The position numbers and the translations under genes were made by a program. Shown piece after piece: positions 1-10,440 of a stretch of DNA of 64,000 nt; position 1 is the stretch's first letter; every line of letters begins with the position of its first letter. Source of the stretch: Vicugna pacos (lineage: Eukaryota; Chordata; Mammalia; Artiodactyla; Camelidae); assembly GCF_048564905.1 (NCBI RefSeq), contig NC_132995.1:3174501-3238500 (forward strand). The letters run 5' to 3'. Under the pieces are notes generated by a model. That model was not told where the DNA came from, made no database searches, and saw nothing but the letters and a program-made list of their open reading frames with translations.

Positions 1-1415
1 GGGTCCCAGGCATGTCTGCCCAGGGGGCGGCTCCCTCCCAGCCCACAGCCACTCTAGGGGGACAGCGAGGGCAGGGAGGGCCGCACAGGACAGGAATGAC
101 AGGGTTGTTCCTGGGACAAGGAAGCGGGAGGCTGGGCGGCAGGAATGACCCAGGCTGGGTTTGGAGGGCAGCTGCCAGTCCCGGGGTGGGGGGCACCATG
201 AGGGGTGTGGGTCTCAGGCTGCAAAGCCGCAGCTGAAGTGCGGGCAGTGGGTGAGGAGGAGCGGAGCGCAGACCCCAGCAGGCGAGGAGCCCCGTCTCCA
301 GAGCGAGTCCTCAGGGCAGCCAGCAGCCATCCCTGGGCTCTCTCTGTATTTTCTACCCTCGTCTCAGCTTGTTTCCGTTTCCTGTGGCTGAGGCTCTGGA
401 AACGCCATCTGTCTCAACCAGGCTGGAGGCAGTGGGGTGAGAGAGGGTCTGAAGCCCTGAAACAGGAACTTGGCCTCGCAGTCAGCAAAACCCCCGGTAG
501 GGGCAGGGAGCTGGAGAGCCGCTCACTCGCCCACTCCCTCCTTCATTCACTCGTCGTCTCCTCCAGCCACGTCTCAGTTCCCATCCATCCACGTGCAGGT
601 GCCTCCCTGCGCCGCTGGCTTCAGATACGAGAAACACCCCCGGGTCCCCGCCGTCCTGGGGCTGAAAGTGTGTGAGTCCACGGGTACAAGCGTGCGACGT
701 GCCCTCGTGGGCATCGCGGGGCCGGTGGGAGGCAGGGCTGCCCGCCTCTGGGAGGTCAGAGGTCGGGTGCGAATCAGCCGAGCTGAGGGCTGGGGGACAA
801 GCGGGCACTCAAGGTGGAGAAGTCGGCCTGTGAGGAGGCCCGGAGCTGAGTGGGCAGACGGCATTTACAAAGTGAAAGAAAACCAAGATGTGAGAGAGAA
901 GTGGGCCTGAGCTCGTGGGGACAGACAGACGCAGAGCAAAGAGAGAGGCCTGGGTCTCAGTCTGCCTGCAGATCAGCTGTGAGGGGACTCTCAGGAAAAT
1001 GAAAGTAAAAAGTATACATGGGGTAAAATGTAAGCAAAACTTTAAAACGATCATTTCACACCGCATCCCCGGGGCTGTGTTGTGTCCGGGAGGATGGAGA
1101 AGACGGGGTTAAGGACGAGTCTCAGGTTCTGCCCTGGCGAGGTCGTGTCCTCGGCCCAGGGGCTGCCGAGGGGGGTCCGGGCTTGTGTGGGGACAGCTCG
1201 TGGGCTCAGCCTGGTCCTGAGGGACCGGAACAGTCTCCGTGGGACCATAGGGGGCGGAGGTGGAGAATGGGGGAGGGGCCTGGGGGAGGGTTATGTGCAA
1301 TTCAGGGTCTAGGTCAGGGTCCCCAGCCCCCTCCCCAGGATCAGCACACACTCCCGTCTACCATCTGGATCTGTCCTGGGTGCGGGGTAGGGGGGTGGTC
1401 GGGGAGAAGACTCAC
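1..1415 (-). other. Presumed LAIR1 intron 2, GC-rich, no further exon seen
   Basis: No Ig-domain exon could be recognised on the minus strand here; a C2 domain exon of about 290 nt with paired cysteines would be expected. The open frames are overlapping and without family likeness. I read the stretch as intron sequence between the signal-peptide exons and the Ig exon. Confidence 0.45.
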
Positions 1416-1451
1416 CCTCCTGTGCACAGATCATCTGGCCCAGACAGAGCA
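1416..1451 (-). CDS. LAIR1: LAIR1-like coding exon 2
   Basis: This 36-nt exon completes a valine codon and then encodes LCLGQMICAQE plus one base. It is bounded by a pyrimidine-rich CTTCCAG acceptor and a GTGAGT donor. It supplies the hydrophobic end of the signal peptide and the cleavage region. Confidence 0.7.
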
Positions 1452-1877
1452 CTGGAAGGGAAGGTCCAATGAGAAAAACACCCTCCGCCCGGGTTCCTCC
1501 TGGGGCTGCAGTCACAGAGGGCTCGGGGAGGAAACGGGGGCCACCTTCCCATAACTTCCAGCCCCCCTTTCTCACATTACATAACCCCCAAGCCCCGCTT
1601 TCAAGCAGGCATCTTCCCCCCCAGCCCCTCACAGTCTGAAAATTCAACCCCACTCCCAGGTACCCGTTTCTAGGACTGAACCTTCCGTGGTCAGACTTCC
1701 ATCTTGGCCAGAGCTGAGGGGACAGACCTGGGGGCTCCACCTGCTCCCCGAGGGTCCCAGCGTCTCCTGGGCTGGAGTCAGCACTGAGCTGGGAGGCAGA
1801 TCCCTTTCTCCCCGGAGTCCCGCCCCTCCGCTCCAGGACTCACCGAGGCCCAGGAGGCCGGTGGGATGGAGGGACAT
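1416..1877 (-). CDS. LAIR1: LAIR1-like receptor, first two coding exons (signal peptide); gene runs off left edge
   Basis: Coding exon 1 runs from 1877 down to 1844 (34 nt, ATG at 1877) and is followed by a GT donor at 1843-1842. Coding exon 2 runs from 1451 down to 1416 (36 nt), with a CTTCCAG acceptor before it and GTGAGT after it. Joined, they read MSLHPTGLLGLVLCLGQM followed by ICAQE, a signal peptide very close to human LAIR1. The 34-nt and 36-nt sizes and phase 1 are typical of the LAIR, LILR and FCAR family. LAIR1 is an inhibitory type I membrane receptor of leukocytes that binds collagen and signals through ITIMs. The Ig, transmembrane and ITIM exons are not in the window and must lie further left. 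Position next to TTYH1 favours LAIR1. The second exon also resembles FCAR, so LAIR2 or another Ig-receptor paralogue is not excluded. Confidence 0.72.
1844..1877 (-). CDS. LAIR1: LAIR1-like coding exon 1
   Basis: This 34-nt exon encodes MSLHPTGLLGL plus the first base of the next codon. It ends in CTCG and is followed by GTGAGTCC. The ATG is the natural start because the peptide begins exactly as LAIR1 does. Confidence 0.72.
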
Positions 1878-2100
1878 GGCTCAGCCCCTGCAGCCGGCGC
1901 CGTCCTGGCATTTGTGGAGGAAGGACAGAGCCTCCAGATGACACAAGAGAAGAGGGTGTGCTGGCCGGGGGCCCTTCGTGGAGTTTCCAGATCAGCTGCC
2001 TCACACAAAGGGGAAGAGCTCCCTCTCCCCTCCTTTCCACACTTCCCGCTGATGAGACAGAGGGGAGACCTGGCTTCCAAATCAGGAGCTTGAACTCATC
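1878..2100 (-). promoter_or_regulatory. LAIR1: Putative 5' UTR and promoter of the LAIR1-like gene
   Basis: The DNA just upstream of the minus-strand ATG should hold the transcription start. On that strand it contains purine-rich ETS/PU.1-like cores such as CGGGAAGTG (near 2045) and no obvious TATA box, which would fit a myeloid or lymphoid gene. The assignment rests on position only. Confidence 0.3.
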
Positions 2101-2164
2101 TACTGTCGCACCGCCTGACGGGGAGCCTCATTCTCAACCTACGGGACAAGCAGAACGTGGGTTT

Positions 2165-2270
2165 GTGCGGCCAGCTGACTTGACTGTCAGTCTCAGCTCC
2201 ACACAACAACCGTCCGTTCTTGGGCAAAGCATTGCACCACTTAATGCCAACGTTTCTTCATATTTAAAAT
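2165..2270 (+). repeat. Degenerate MIR fragment
   Basis: The stretch resembles the MIR core, with a worn ttgggcaaagcattgcacca segment and an ending like the MIR motif cctcatctgtaaaatggg. It is strongly diverged, as expected for an ancient tRNA-derived SINE. Confidence 0.35.
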
Positions 2271-3722
2271 GGGAAGCCCAACAAAGACTTAAACATAAGA
2301 CAAGACACTATAAACTTCATAGAAGAAAACACAGTCATAACACTCTCTGATATACATTGCAGAAATATTCTCCTAGAGCAGTCTAAAGGCAAAGAAATAA
2401 AAGCAAAAATAAACAAATGGACCTAATTAAACTTAAAGGCTTTTGCACAGCAAAGGAAACTATAAACAATACAAAAAGACAACCAAGGGAATGGGAGAAA
2501 ATATTTGCAAAGGATGTGACTGACAAGGGTCTAGTTTCCCGAATATACAAACAGCTTATACAACTCAATAACAAAAAAAAATAAGCAACCCAATCAAAAA
2601 ATGGGCAGAAAATCTAACCAAACATTTCTCCAGTGAAGACATATTAATGGCTAACAGGCACATGGAAAAAAATGTTCAATATCGCTAATTATCAGAGAAA
2701 TGCAAATTAATACTATAATGAAATATCACCTGACACCAGTCAGGATGGCCATAATTAAAAACTCCACAAATGGTAAATGCTGGAGAGGGTATGGAGAAAA
2801 GGGAACCCTCCTATACTGTTGAGAATGTAGTTTGGTGCAGCCATTGTGGAAAACAGTGTGGAGATACTTTAAAAAACTAAAAATACACTGGAATTTGACA
2901 CAACACTGTAAAATGATTATGAATCAATAAATGTAAAAAAAAAACTAAAAATAAACTTACCATATGACCCAGCAATCCCAATCCTGGGCATATATCCAGA
3001 GGGAACTCTAATCTGAAAAGATACGTGCACCCCAATGTTCAGAGCAGCACTATGTACAATAGCCAAGACATGGAAGCAACCTAAATGTCCATCGACAGAT
3101 GACTGGGTAAAGAAGATGTGATACATATTATACATATTATGGTGATATATATATTATATATGATATATAATTATATATTGTATATATATATAATTGTGAT
3201 ATAGTATATATATTTTATATATTACAATGTGATATATATATATAATGTCCATTATATATATACAATGGAATACTACTCAGCCATAAAAAAAGAATAAAAT
3301 AATGCCATTTGCAGCAACATAGATGGACCTGGAGATCATCATACTAAGTGAAGTAAGCCAGAAAGAGAAAGACAAATACTGTATGATATCACTTATATGT
3401 GGAATATTAAAAAAATGAGACAAATGAACTTATTTACAAAACAGAAACACAGACATAGAAAACAAACTTGTGGTTACCAGGGGGGAGGCGGGGAGGGATA
3501 AATCAGGAGTTCAGGTTTTGCAGATATAACTATCATATATAAAATACATAGCAAGTTTCTTCTGTAGAGCACAGGGAATATATTCAATACCTTATAATAA
3601 CCTATAATGAAAAAATATGAAAAGGAATATATATATATATATATAAATATAACTTAATCACTATGCTGTATGCCAGAAGTTAATACAACATTATAAGCCA
3701 ATTATACTTCAATTAAAAAAAT
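2260..3722 (+). repeat. L1 LINE, 3' part of ORF2 plus 3' UTR
   Basis: The stretch has the order of an L1 3' end: ORF2 C-terminal text (ttgcacagcaaaggaaac, aaatgggcagaaaatc, gaatactactcagccataaa), then the artiodactyl-type 3' UTR (ggttaccaggggggagg, tcttctgtagagcacaggg), ending in cttcaattaaaaaa. Multiple stops interrupt ORF2, so it is a dead 5'-truncated copy. An AT microsatellite has grown inside it at about 3120-3270. Confidence 0.85.
3120..3270. repeat. AT-rich microsatellite inside L1
   Basis: Runs of atatat and attatata interrupt the L1 text between gatgtgatacatatta and the sequence that resumes at tacaatggaatactactc. It is a local expansion within the L1 copy. Confidence 0.8.
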
Positions 3723-3732
3723 AAAAATAGCA

Positions 3733-3875
3733 GGGAGGGTATAGCTCAAGTGGTAGGCTGCATGCTTAGCATGCATGAGGTCCTAGGTTCAATCCCCAGT
3801 ACCTCCTCTAAGAATAAATAAATAAACCTAATTACATTGCCTCCCCCCACAAACAAATAAATAAAGCAAAATAAA
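3733..3875 (+). repeat. Camelid tRNA-Ala SINE (Vic-1 type)
   Basis: The head reads gggagggtatagctcaagtg with the anticodon-loop text gcttagcatgc and B-box aggttcaatcccc. The tail contains aataaataaacctaatta and a run of C. It lies directly after the A-rich end of the preceding L1, a usual SINE landing site. Confidence 0.9.
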
Positions 3876-6600
3876 ATGGGAAGCCCAAAATCCTCCCCCA
3901 AGTATTTAATAGCGCGATATGTGTTAAATTCGCAGCAAGGTATTGAGTACATTCAAATTATCCTACTAACATGGGTTGTCTTCCCATCTTCCCCCAGTGG
4001 CACTGGAACCAGGGAATGGCAGGCTGGTCTAGCAGCATATGCAAAATCCTAAAGGGATTGAACGACCAGGAGATAGACCCTGGGAGCTGCCCCCCGGGGG
4101 GGCACCCAGCTGGCCGCTAAAATAAAGAGCAGGACTGGATGTGGGGGAGGCATTTGTGCACACGGAGCCCAGCAGGACAGGAGCGCCATCGTGGAACCTC
4201 ACGTCCACTGCCCCTGAGGACAGGGGAGAGCTGCTCCTCCCAGGGGTAGCCGTGGCGGATGTTGACAGTGGTCTACACAGCAGCCATTGCTCGTGTTTTC
4301 CTTACTAACAGAAAGCTAGTTCTGTTTGAGTGGCTATGTTCCAACCCTGGGGCTGGGGGCTGGGGGGAGTGGGGAGGATGAATTTGGGTTAAGGCAATCC
4401 AGTAATCCCATTTGCAGTGATTGGTCCAGAGTGGAACACGTGCCCATGTCTGGACAATGACACTTAAAGCAGAATATATCAGGATTTCTAGGAATCATAT
4501 TTCTCTATTAATAACAAAGGATCTCATAAGACTTTTGCCTCCTTTACTTCTGTCCATGGGCAGCTGTATCATGATGATGTGATATCTGGAGCTGCAACAG
4601 CCATCTTGCCACCATGAGGCAACAAGCTTGAACACAGCAGTGGAAATACTAAACAAATTGAGGTGTAAGAATACAATATCCAGGGCTCTTAGGAGGTCCC
4701 CAAATTGCTGAACCCACCCTGGGACTGCCTATCCCTGGAGTTCTTAATAATAACAATAAATATGCTAGATTTTCTGTGAAAATGTCAGACTAAGTCTATA
4801 AAGCACATCAATCTTAATACTTATTTTTAAAAAACGAAACTGCTTAATACAATATTTTAATTGCTTCTCAAAAGCGTCCAAGAAATGAATGCCAATTAAA
4901 GACTTCATAGTAAAAACTTAAAGGAAGATGAGATTCCCCAGAGTCAAGTTGAATGCTGAACATGGCTCTCATCTTGACGGTGATGAATGAAGTTTTATTT
5001 TCATGGCCTTGCAAATTGTAGAGGCTGAAGGATAAAGTCCAGGAATCAGCCAAGTTAACTAACACCAGCCAGGCCTACGTATCTGTGTCTTTCTGCTCGC
5101 TCGCTGTCCCCAGCCCCCACCTTGGGGGTCTCCTTCTGTTTTCTCTGCTTTTCTGTGTCTAGTGGCTCTGTGTCCCCCTTCCTCACAGCACTGCTCCCTG
5201 GTCCTTTATGATCAGATCCATCCCCCAACCTGTGGTTCATGGAAGGGGCTGACCCCTAAGGCTGCCTTTCCCATTTGCCCTTGTAACCTGGCCAGGCTGT
5301 TCCCAACCTCCCCACACACTGAATCTCTCCGGATAACTGTGTCTCCCCCATGACCCCAGTCTTTGCCGATGTGATTCCAGCTTCTGTCGGGTGACCTCCC
5401 ACGCTTGGCTCCAGCTTCCCACTCTCGGGAATCTCAGCGTTGCGTCATTGCCCTGTTCTGCTTCACAGCCCTTCACTTGGGTGACGGCTTCTCTCTCTCT
5501 CTCTCCCTCCCTCTCATCTTCACTGGTGGCTTTTACCGGCTTTATTCAGAGATAATTTGCATACAACTAAGTGTATGCATTAAATGTCTGCAATTCAGTG
5601 AGTTCTGACAGTTGTGAAACCACCATCATAGTCAAGATTTCCACCACCACCAAGACTCCATGTTCCCTCTGTGAGAATAAGTAACCTCATTAAAGACGGA
5701 GTTGAGGAGCCCTGCAGGGGAAGTTCTCGGGCAGGTAGCACGCGCTACAGCCTGCGCTAGCAGCAGGGAGAAGGAAGATGCAAGCTACTTTGACAAGGAA
5801 GGACACTATCGCGTAGAAATTTCATTTCCTGCCTTAAGAAAAAGAAGGAAGATTTCCTCCCTGCCTCTGCAATGACACCCTAACCACAGCCTGCAGCTAA
5901 TAAGAAAATACCAAACCTCCTTTGTTCTTTAGTGAACTTCTGTTCACAACAGCCCCTCCCCATTATCTCCTAAAACCTGATAAAGCGTGACCTTCCCTTT
6001 GTCTGTCCAGGCTTGACTGCGGTCCGCCGTAGCTGGCCTGCCCCAGACTGCAATTCTCTGCGATTCCCGAAGGAACTCATTTTGCTGCTAAAGTAACTGG
6101 CTATTATTATTTTTAAGGCCAACACTCTTGGGTCCCAGGTGATCACTGCCAACCAGAGAATGTCACTCTCCACCAGCTCTACAAGGACTGAGTCATGGCC
6201 ACTGCAGTCGCTGACCTTGAACACCCCCTGAGGGGGTTCAGGGCGGAGGTCAGGAGTGAGGTGCTCTGGGCTCTGGGAAAGCTGGCAGCACAGACCTTCA
6301 GGTAGTTGGATATTTTCAGGAGAAAATTGCATGAACCCAAATTCTTGCATCTTCTTCTGCTTAAAATCATTAACTGAGCTACCTTATGCCTCGTGACTAG
6401 CAGCAACCGTCTATGGAGATGTGTGCTTGGTCACAGGTACGCCGTCTCCAAAATCATGTGTGTGCTGACTTCCCCCAGCATCTCTTCAGAGCAGCTCCTC
6501 GGAGCTCTCTGAGAGGCTGTCTCCTGCGCCGCAGTTCTCAGTAAGTGCCCACGCAAAGCTGACACTCACAGCTCTCCCACTCGCGCTTTTATTTCGTCTG
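3876..6600. other. Intergenic, no gene seen; possible ancient repeat at about 4380-4790
   Basis: No exon-like structure or conserved protein was recognised. About 4380-4790 has text like known ancient repeats (ggtccagagtggaacacgtg, agccatcttgccaccatgag), possibly an LTR of the MaLR group, but I cannot settle the family. A TC tract lies at about 5486-5515. About 5535-5650 resembles an old L1M 3' piece (aattcagtgagttctgac). Confidence 0.35.
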
Positions 6601-6614
6601 ATAGCACTGAATTT

Positions 6615-6960
6615 TTTTTCTCTTTTTGGAAAGTGTTTGTTTGCTAACTTATTTTCTTTAAAACAAAGTTACCTTGAAATAATTTTAGATGTGCAGAAAA
6701 TTTGGAAAGACGCAGAAAGATGCCACGTGCCCTTCATCCAGTTTCCCCTAATGTTAAGATTTCACATAATCACGGTACATGTCAAAACCAAGCAATTGAC
6801 ATTGATCCGATCACTAACTGAAGTCCAGGCTTTATTTGGAATTAATCCATTTTTTTTTCACTCTTGTTCTTTTCCTGTGTCAGGATCCAGTTCAGAGTAT
6901 CATTTGGAGTTAGTTCTCTTTCTTCTAAATACAGAGAAGAGTTTCTGTTTTCCTGGATGG
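6615..6960 (-). repeat. Old L1M-type fragment
   Basis: Text such as ttttagatgtgcagaaaatt, gtgcccttcatccagtttcc and ttaagatttcacataatcac matches the 3' part of old mammalian L1 elements in reverse orientation. Divergence is high. Confidence 0.5.
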
Positions 6961-7384
6961 ATTCTAATTACTGGTCCCATTGTACCTGAAGGGCACATGC
7001 AGGGAGGATGTGGGGGCGGGCTGACTAGAACAACTCGGTGCCTACAGGTTCGTCCACGTACTAGGTCCGGGCATCCCTCGGGTGATCATTCTGGTTTCTT
7101 CCTTCAGGAAGGTGATGTGGGGCCTACCCTCTGGAAGGCCCCCAACCTTTGCGTTCTTCTGAGACAGTGGTCTCCCACTGGAGAACATTTGTGCCCGAGG
7201 CTCACCGCAGGATAAGCATAGCGCATCCTCAATCCTCACACAAAACTTCCACTTGAAATGAGGCACAAGTGTGGAATGATTCCCTTAATAGACGCAGGTA
7301 GATACACAACATTTGCAAATTAAATATGAACAGAACGTCAGACGCAAAGGCCAAATCCACGTAAATAAAATGACCTAAGATGCA

Positions 7385-7745
7385 ACATGAAATGTTACAC
7401 ATTTACTGAAGAAACAGTGGAGCGGTGGTTACCAGCAGCTGAGGTGGGAAGGAAAGAGACGCTTTTAAGGATACAAACTAGCAACTGCTAAACAAGTCCC
7501 AGAGCTCTAATGCACAGTACAGTGAGTGTAGACAACGACACTGGGTTCTAAACACGGAGTCTGCTAAGAGATGAGATCTTCGTTGTTCCCGCCATCGGAA
7601 AAAATGGTAATTAAGTGACCCAGCAGAGGTGAGGTGTTAGCTGTCACTACATGGCGACTGCACTGCGGTGAATGTGTGGAATCAATATGCTACACCTTAA
7701 ACCTACACAACGTTACATGCTAATTATATCCCAGTTAAAAACAAA
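7385..7745 (+). repeat. Old L1M-type 3' end
   Basis: The order ggtggttaccagcagctgag, acaagtcccagagctctaatg, gtgacccagcagaggtgagg and a final block ending ccagttaaaaac is the 3' UTR of an older L1 subfamily. The same text recurs at 22690-23015, which shows they belong to one family. Confidence 0.7.
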
Positions 7746-7750
7746 GGATG

Positions 7751-7845
7751 AGGGGGGAGGGTGCTCAGTGGTAGAGTGTGTGCTTGGCAGGCATGAGGTC
7801 CTGGGTTCAATCCCCAGGACCTCCATAAATAAGTAAACAAAATGG
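7751..7845 (+). repeat. Camelid tRNA-Ala SINE (Vic-1 type)
   Basis: The head gggagggtgctcagtggtag, loop gcttggcaggc and B-box gggttcaatccccagg are present. The tail is short. It sits immediately after the A-rich end of an old L1. Confidence 0.88.
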
Positions 7846-9180
7846 CGTCCTCTCCCCGCAGGAAAAAGATGAGTTTGCATCAGAGTAGTCCAAATATTCC
7901 AAAAATAGCCTGTCGTGGTCACTCTCTGCTGACCAGTCCCCCTCCTGGGGCTGTGATGGGTAGTGACTCTCGTGAACGGACTGCAGTTCTGGTCCTCAAA
8001 GACATCTGTTTGTTGCAGCCCTGTGTCTTTCCCTCATTACACGGATGGCCTGCTCAGATCTCAAAGACACCCCGTTTCTGAGCGTCCCCAGCCTGGCTCA
8101 TCCAGACAGGAGTGTCTGCTCTGGGGTCTACAGAACAGAATCTAAGCCTGCAGTGCCCTGGGGCCTGGGGCACCGTGGCTGTTTCCAGCAGACTCCTCTG
8201 CAAAGCACCCCCCCACCAGGTTTTCTGAATGAGCCCACAGCTGGGAGAACCCCCGGTGTTCAGCCAAGGCAACAGCCTACGTGCGAGATGGACTCACCCA
8301 CTTGCGTCCAGATCCTCTGGCCCTGATGGAACCCTGCAAGGAAGGATCCTGAACTCCCAGTCAGCGTGTCCCGTGGACATCAGCCTTGGCAGCTTGGCCC
8401 GGACTTGGGCGGTGGACGAACCCGGCTTCACATGGCCCCCGCCTCCAGCCCGGGGCTGTGGAAGTCCGCGTCTTCAGCTTGGGATTTTTTCACCCCAAGC
8501 TTTTCCCCACTCTCTTCCAGAATTTACCGAGGTGCACAGGTGATGAACATGAGGGGTTCACAACGCTTCTGATGCACCTGAGGCAGGCGCCTCGCCAGTG
8601 TGAAAAGCGCACAGGATGTGGTGTGCTAGGCGTGCCCACAGCAGTTAGCAGCCTGCGGTGGGCAATGGTGTGTAAAAACGACCGGTTTTCTTTCTGCCCC
8701 GTAGGCCCCTGATCCTCCCCGTGACGTGGCTGAGAAAAGAACTCGGCTTCCTGAAAAATTCTACAGAAGCCTCAAGGCTTTGTCGGGCAGCCCTCGTCCC
8801 TCGTCCATCTCTGCCCCAAGCCTCCTATCCAACCTGGTCATTGTTTGGTTTTACCAAGTGCTAAACGCATATCAGCGCTTCTAAAAGCTTGTCTCCTTTG
8901 CCCCTTTCCTTAACTGCAAGGTCTCACTATGATGATGATACACGATACTCCCTTAAGTACGTTTAAGTGCATTGTTCTTGAAAAAAGAATATTTGAAACA
9001 TACAAATTCAGATGATTACTCCAACTGGGATTTTGACTTGGTACCACTAATGAAGTTCCTCATTTTCCTCGGTGAAGGTAATAATAATAATAAGTTGCTG
9101 GATGCATCTTGGAATTCTATATAATTAGCAATGCAAGATACATACAAAAACTGTTTCTTGGGGTTTTATCTAAAATCCTC
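7846..9180. other. Intergenic, no gene seen
   Basis: No exon, RNA gene or clear repeat family was recognised in this mixed-composition stretch. Open frames are short, overlapping and without recognisable domains. Confidence 0.4.
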
Positions 9181-9195
9181 TTATTAGTTGGCCAA

Positions 9196-9368
9196 ATAAA
9201 ATTTCTCCCTCTCCCTCTGTCTCTCTCTCTCTCCCTGTCCCTCTGTCTCTGTCTCCCTTTCTCTCTCTGTGTCTCTTCGGCTCTCTCTGTCTGTCTGTCT
9301 CTCTCTGTCTCTCTCTCTCTCTCTCTTTCTATCTCTGTATCTCTCTGTCCCTCCCTCCCTCCCTCTTG
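9196..9368. repeat. Polypyrimidine (CT)n / (CTGT)n tract
   Basis: About 170 bases are almost wholly C and T on the plus strand, with interspersed CTGT units. Such mirror-like tracts can adopt triplex (H-DNA) structure. Serine/leucine-rich reading frames here are composition artefacts. Confidence 0.9.
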
Positions 9369-9369
9369 T

Positions 9370-10440
9370 TTCCTCTTTCTAAACTTTATTTTCTTAAAGA
9401 CAGCCCTGTAGCCCCAGGCCCTCGGATTAATACAGTTTCACCTTACTGAACTCTGTACGCAGTGACGCGTGAAGCCAGCCAGCTCAAGCCAGTTCCTGAC
9501 GCCTGACTGTAAACAGCCCTTCCCAGTCGCCTGTTCAGTGATGTCACTTTGGGAACTTGAAATTAGCCACTCCGGGTACTTACACCCTGGAAACTGACAG
9601 ATGCTACAAATCAGGTATTTTCTTTCAGAGAGCTGACCATTACACTTTTGTCATCACACTGCTGGGCGATTTCCAAAGGCCACTTTAAAGAGAATTAAAC
9701 AGAACATGGAAAGAAAAACTGTGAAATCAAAAGCCTGCAGGAGAACTAGAAGACGGATAGAATCCTATGTCTGTGGTATCCGCCAGCCTGCTCCCTTCCT
9801 TCCCCACCTAACGTAGCCCACCTCTGGGATCGCGCCTTCAAATTCCCCTCGCATTTTCGTAAACACAGCGCTGCCACACTCATACATGTATGGTAGGTGT
9901 ATGTGTCTGTTGTCATTTTCAACTTTGTAACTTTAACACATAGTTTTCAAAATGATTTTTGAAATCAGGAGTAGAGTGAGCATGTGCCCATGTTCTGACC
10001 TGTTCCTTAACGATGAAGTCATCCTTCAAACCTGCGATTTTACTCAAATGTTTACCCCTGTCCATTGTCCTTCCTGCCTTCCTGCGTGTCTCTGTTTCCA
10101 TCAGGATATTTTTTTTCCTTTTGCCTGAAACTTTTATTCTTTTGGCACCCCTCTGCTGGTGATGAATACACTTTTTTGTTGCCCAGAATGTCTTTATTCC
10201 ACCTCCAGTTTTGAAGAGTGTTTTCTGCTGTTCTAGAGTCCTAGGTTGGCAGGTTTTTTTGGTTTTGGTTTTTTGGCACTTAAATACGGCATTAATCATT
10301 CCTCTTGCAAAAACTGTAAATCTTCTTGTCGCTCACTTGAAAACAATATGTCCTTTTTCTTTCAATGCTTCTAAGATTTGTCTTTGGGTTTCAGCAGTTT
10401 TTCTCTGATGTGTCTCACGGTGCGTGTGTGTGTGTTGACT
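9370..10440. other. Intergenic, no gene seen
   Basis: No recognisable gene or clear repeat was found. The 126-residue lysine-rich minus frame at 9919-10299 has no identifiable domain and I do not call it a gene. Confidence 0.4.

Noticed and set aside
3733-3810. tRNA-Ala (AGC) gene
   Set aside because: A- and B-boxes and the AGC loop are present, but the stem pairing is worn and the same unit recurs ten times with a SINE tail. These are tRNA-derived SINEs, not tRNA genes.
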